NCBI GenBank assembly: GCA_024636395.1
Contig: JAGXHD010000230.1
Span: forward strand, 1-7,348
Length of the DNA: 7,348 nucleotides
Direction: 5' to 3'
DNA from: Sulfitobacter sp.
GTDB lineage: Bacteria; Pseudomonadota; Alphaproteobacteria; Rhodobacterales; Rhodobacteraceae
The translations under genes were made by a program, and so were the position numbers. Positions within the stretch are counted from its first letter, which is position 1, and each line of letters opens with the position of its first letter. The notes below the pieces were generated by a model. It was not told the origin of the DNA. It worked only from the letters and a program-made list of their open reading frames with translations, and did no database searches. Positions 5,268 to 7,348 of this stretch are shown in pieces.

Positions 5268-6506
5268 TCAGTCAAATGCAGTTGCCGACGCAAGGCTGAG
5301 CCCGTCCACAATGGCCGTCAGCGCAGAGCCATGATGCACCTGCGCGCCCGGAAACACGGCTTCAAGCGACCCGCGCGTGACCTGCATCAGGCTGGACCCG
5401 CCCACAAACACCAGATGCGTGACCTCGTCAGGCGCAACACCCGCCTGCGCCACGCAGGCCAGCGCCGCCTCCCCCATCTCCTGCGCCATCGGCGCCAACA
5501 TCTCCTCGACCAGCGCCCCGCCGAGCGGCACGCGCAGCCCGCGCTCGACCACGCGCAAGTCAATCTCGCCCACGCCGCCGCCATTCGCCGCGATTTTTCC
5601 GGCCTCGACCGCAAAGGCAATATCATGCCCCAGCTCATCACCCAGCACAGAGACCAGCCGCGCCAGCTTCTCCGGCTCCACCGCATATTGCGCCAGATCC
5701 TTTGCCAGCCGCCTGCTGTCGGGCGCGTAGAGAAACGGGATCTTCTGCCACGTCGCCAGATCGTTAAAAATCGTCGCGGGTGCGGTATGCGTCTCACTGC
5801 CGAAGGCATGGCGGATCTCGCTGCCGCGTCCCAGCAGCGGCATCACCGTCTCGAGGCTCAGGGCACGGTCGAAGTCAGTCCCGCCCAAGCGCACGCCGTA
5901 GCTCGCCAGAATATCGATCGCCTCCACGCCGTTGCGAAACAGCGTAAAATCCGATGTCCCGCCCCCGATGTCCACGATCAGCCCCAGATCGCCCTGCGCA
6001 AGTACCGCACGGTTGGCCAATGCAGCCGCTTCCGGCTCATACATGAAAGCCACATCCTCAAATCCCGCACGCAAATACGCCTCGCGCAGATCCACCTCCG
6101 CCTGCGCATTGCGGGCGTCCTCGCCGTGAAACCGCACCGGACGCCCCGACAGGGCCCGCTCGTACCGCTCGCCAGTGTGCTTTTCCGCCGCCGCCTTCAC
6201 CCGCGCCAGAAACCGCGCCACCACGTCGATGAAATCCAGCTTTTCACCTAGCAGATTACGCTTTTCGCGCATCAAGGGCGCGCCCAGCAGGCTTTTGAGC
6301 GCCCTCATATAGCGCCCCTCCTCGCCGGCCAGCAGCGCCTCGCCGGCGGCTGAACCGATCAGCATCCGCTTGGCGTCAAAATCGAAAAAGACCGCCGTAG
6401 GCAAAGTCATCTGGTCCGCCTCAAGCGCGACCAGCTGCGGCACACCGTCCCGCGCGACACCCGCCGCTGAGTTCGACGTCCCGAAATCCACACCCAAAAC
6501 AGCCAT
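5268..6506 (-). CDS. Hsp70-family protein, nucleotide-binding domain only (YegD-like)
   Basis: This 412-aa protein has the actin/Hsp70 ATPase signatures: phosphate-1 VDFGTSNSAAGV near the N-terminus (about residues 6-17), YEPEAAA (156-162), phosphate-2 VDIGGGTSDFTLFR (178-191) and the adenosine motif LVFVGGSSLMQVTR (365-378). It stops after the ATPase fold and has no substrate-binding beta-sandwich or lid, so it is much shorter than DnaK (about 640 aa) and close to E. coli YegD. It may therefore act as a stand-alone ATPase or need a separate client-binding partner; its function is unknown. The start at 6506 is chosen because GGAGG (plus 6513-6517) sits 6 bases before it and the fold begins at once (MAVLGVDFGT). 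The open frame continues upstream to a TTG at 6563, but those 19 residues are Arg-rich and outside the fold. No dnaJ or grpE lies in the window. It is divergent from the SBP gene. Confidence 0.9.
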   Translation of the reverse strand: MAVLGVDFGTSNSAAGVARDGVPQLVALEADQMTLPTAVFFDFDAKRMLIGSAAGEALLAGEEGRYMRALKSLLGAPLMREKRNLLGEKLDFIDVVARFLARVKAAAEKHTGERYERALSGRPVRFHGEDARNAQAEVDLREAYLRAGFEDVAFMYEPEAAALANRAVLAQGDLGLIVDIGGGTSDFTLFRNGVEAIDILASYGVRLGGTDFDRALSLETVMPLLGRGSEIRHAFGSETHTAPATIFNDLATWQKIPFLYAPDSRRLAKDLAQYAVEPEKLARLVSVLGDELGHDIAFAVEAGKIAANGGGVGEIDLRVVERGLRVPLGGALVEEMLAPMAQEMGEAALACVAQAGVAPDEVTHLVFVGGSSLMQVTRGSLEAVFPGAQVHHGSALTAIVDGLSLASATAFD

Positions 6507-6628
6507 ACAAAACCTCCGTCCACCAAAGGCGGCACGCGTACCCCAGCGCTCGCGTTGCCGCAAGGTTTGTCCTAGCCACGGCGCGCGCGGTCACCTACCC
6601 TTTCGCAAACACAACGAGGGAGACTCTC
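6507..6628. other. Divergent intergenic region between the Hsp70-like and SBP genes
   Basis: These 122 bases hold the Shine-Dalgarno of both flanking genes (GGAGG on the minus strand at 6513-6517; GAGGGAG at 6616-6622 on the plus strand) and a short dyad, TTGC-C-GCAA (6555-6563). I could not identify a sigma-70, heat-shock (RpoH) or EcfG promoter with confidence on either strand. Confidence 0.35.
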
Positions 6629-7348
6629 ATGTTCAAATCACTCGCACTGGGGCTCGGCGCCGCCGCTCTGCTGGCCGGGGCCGCGCTGGCTAAAGACGAT
6701 ATCATCGTCGCGATCCAGCTTGAGCCGCCGCACCTCGACCCCACCAGCGCCGCAGCAGGCGCCATCGATTCCGTGCTTTATGCAAACGTGTTCGAGGGGC
6801 TTACCCGCTTTGACAGCACCGGCGCCGTGATCCCCGGCCTCGCCAAAAGCTGGGAGATCTCCGAGGATGGCCTGACCTATACCTTCACCCTGAATGAGGG
6901 CGTCACTTTCCATGATGGCACCACGATGGACGCGGAGGATGTGAAATTCTCCCTCGACCGCATCGGCGCGGATGACAGCGCGAACGCACAAAAAGCGCTC
7001 TATGCCGCGATATCCGAGGTCAACGTGATCGACCCCGCAACGGTCGAAATAAAGCTGTCCGAACCCAACGGCATGATGCTTTTCAACCTCGCTTGGGGCG
7101 ACGCCGTGATCGTGGCACCAGAGAGCATAGAGGGGATCAAACAAACCCCGATCGGCACGGGTGCCTTCAAGTTCGACAGCTGGACCCAGGGCGACGAAAT
7201 CCAGTTGTCGCGCTATGATGGGTACTGGGGCACGCCCGCCGTCCTCACCGGTGCCACCCTCAAGTTCATCTCCGACCCGACCGCCGCGCTCGGTGCGATG
7301 ATGGCCGAGGACATCGACGTTTTCGCAGGCTTTCCCGCCCCCGAAAAC
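6629..7348 (+). CDS. ABC transporter substrate-binding protein, family 5 (SBP_bac_5), N-terminal part
   Basis: The first 240 codons of a secreted solute-binding protein are present; the reading frame is open to the window edge and family members run to about 500 aa. Residues 1-21 (MFKSLALGLGAAALLAGAAL plus A) form a Sec signal peptide with an ALA cleavage site before KDD. There is no lipobox cysteine, so it should be a free periplasmic protein. The mature start IVAIQLEPPHLDPTSAA and the blocks YANVFEGLTRFD, IPGLAKSWEISEDGLTYTF, GVTFHDGTTMDAEDVKFSLD and TPIGTGAFKF are typical of the dipeptide/oligopeptide/nickel/opine binding family. The ligand cannot be told from this part. GAGGGAG (6616-6622) lies 6 bases before the ATG. 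Permease and ATPase genes would be expected downstream, outside the window. Confidence 0.92.
   Translation, partial: MFKSLALGLGAAALLAGAALAKDDIIVAIQLEPPHLDPTSAAAGAIDSVLYANVFEGLTRFDSTGAVIPGLAKSWEISEDGLTYTFTLNEGVTFHDGTTMDAEDVKFSLDRIGADDSANAQKALYAAISEVNVIDPATVEIKLSEPNGMMLFNLAWGDAVIVAPESIEGIKQTPIGTGAFKFDSWTQGDEIQLSRYDGYWGTPAVLTGATLKFISDPTAALGAMMAEDIDVFAGFPAPEN

Noticed and set aside
5331..6251. Long plus-strand open frame (306 codons) antisense to the Hsp70-like gene
   Set aside because: Its product is Arg/His-rich and low in sense, as expected from the reverse of a coding strand; the minus strand has intact Hsp70 signatures.
6507..6563. N-terminal extension of the Hsp70-like gene from a TTG at 6563
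   Set aside because: The 19 extra residues are Arg-rich and precede the conserved ATPase start. A strong GGAGG lies 6 bases before the ATG at 6506.
6638..7144. Minus-strand open frame opposite the SBP gene
   Set aside because: The plus strand encodes a signal peptide and clear SBP_bac_5 blocks in the same bases, so the antisense frame is a shadow.

Overview
The window looks like the chromosome of an alphaproteobacterium, most likely a Rhodobacteraceae (Roseobacter-group) species. The reasons are the moderately high GC, the NepR/EcfG/PhyR general stress response (GSR) module, which is restricted to Alphaproteobacteria, and the style of the flanking genes (a 425-aa ArgE/DapE-family M20 peptidase, a YegD-like Hsp70, an SBP_bac_5 protein). 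The genus is inference; the class is well supported.

Bases 1-2861 hold the GSR core and a probable target operon. On the minus strand runs nepR (1057-1215, missed by ordinary ORF length cut-offs), then ecfG (491-1060, ATGA overlap with nepR), then the N-terminal 162 codons of a membrane sensor histidine kinase that leaves the window at base 1. Divergent from them, phyR (1324-2133) encodes the sigma-mimic/receiver anti-anti-sigma factor and ends at a clear rho-independent terminator. The 108-bp nepR-phyR intergenic region holds two exact EcfG-type promoters (GGAAC-N17-CGTT), one per strand. They are interleaved in a 33-bp near-palindrome, so polymerase on one should exclude polymerase on the other. 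A third exact EcfG-type promoter (GGAAC-N16-CGTT) lies just after the phyR terminator and reads into a two-gene operon of small membrane proteins: a DUF883/ElaB-YqjD-like tail-anchored protein and a YqjE-like (phage-holin-3_6/DUF1469) two-helix protein. The expected circuit is: stress signal to kinase, PhyR~P binds NepR, EcfG is released, and EcfG transcribes its own regulators and the membrane pair.

Bases 2858-6506 hold three independent genes. These are a minus-strand YihY/BrkB-family membrane protein whose stop codon overlaps that of the YqjE-like gene, a plus-strand M20 metallopeptidase (3984-5261), and a minus-strand Hsp70-family protein that is only the nucleotide-binding domain (5268-6506). 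From 6629 to the end is the first 240 codons of a secreted ABC-transporter substrate-binding protein of the peptide/opine/nickel family (SBP_bac_5), divergent from the Hsp70 gene.

No tRNA, rRNA, CRISPR array, insertion sequence or prophage was seen. No gene-free stretch exceeds 150 bases. The gene content is mostly known; the most notable structure is the mutually overlapping EcfG promoter pair. I found no convincing evidence of a wholly new system.
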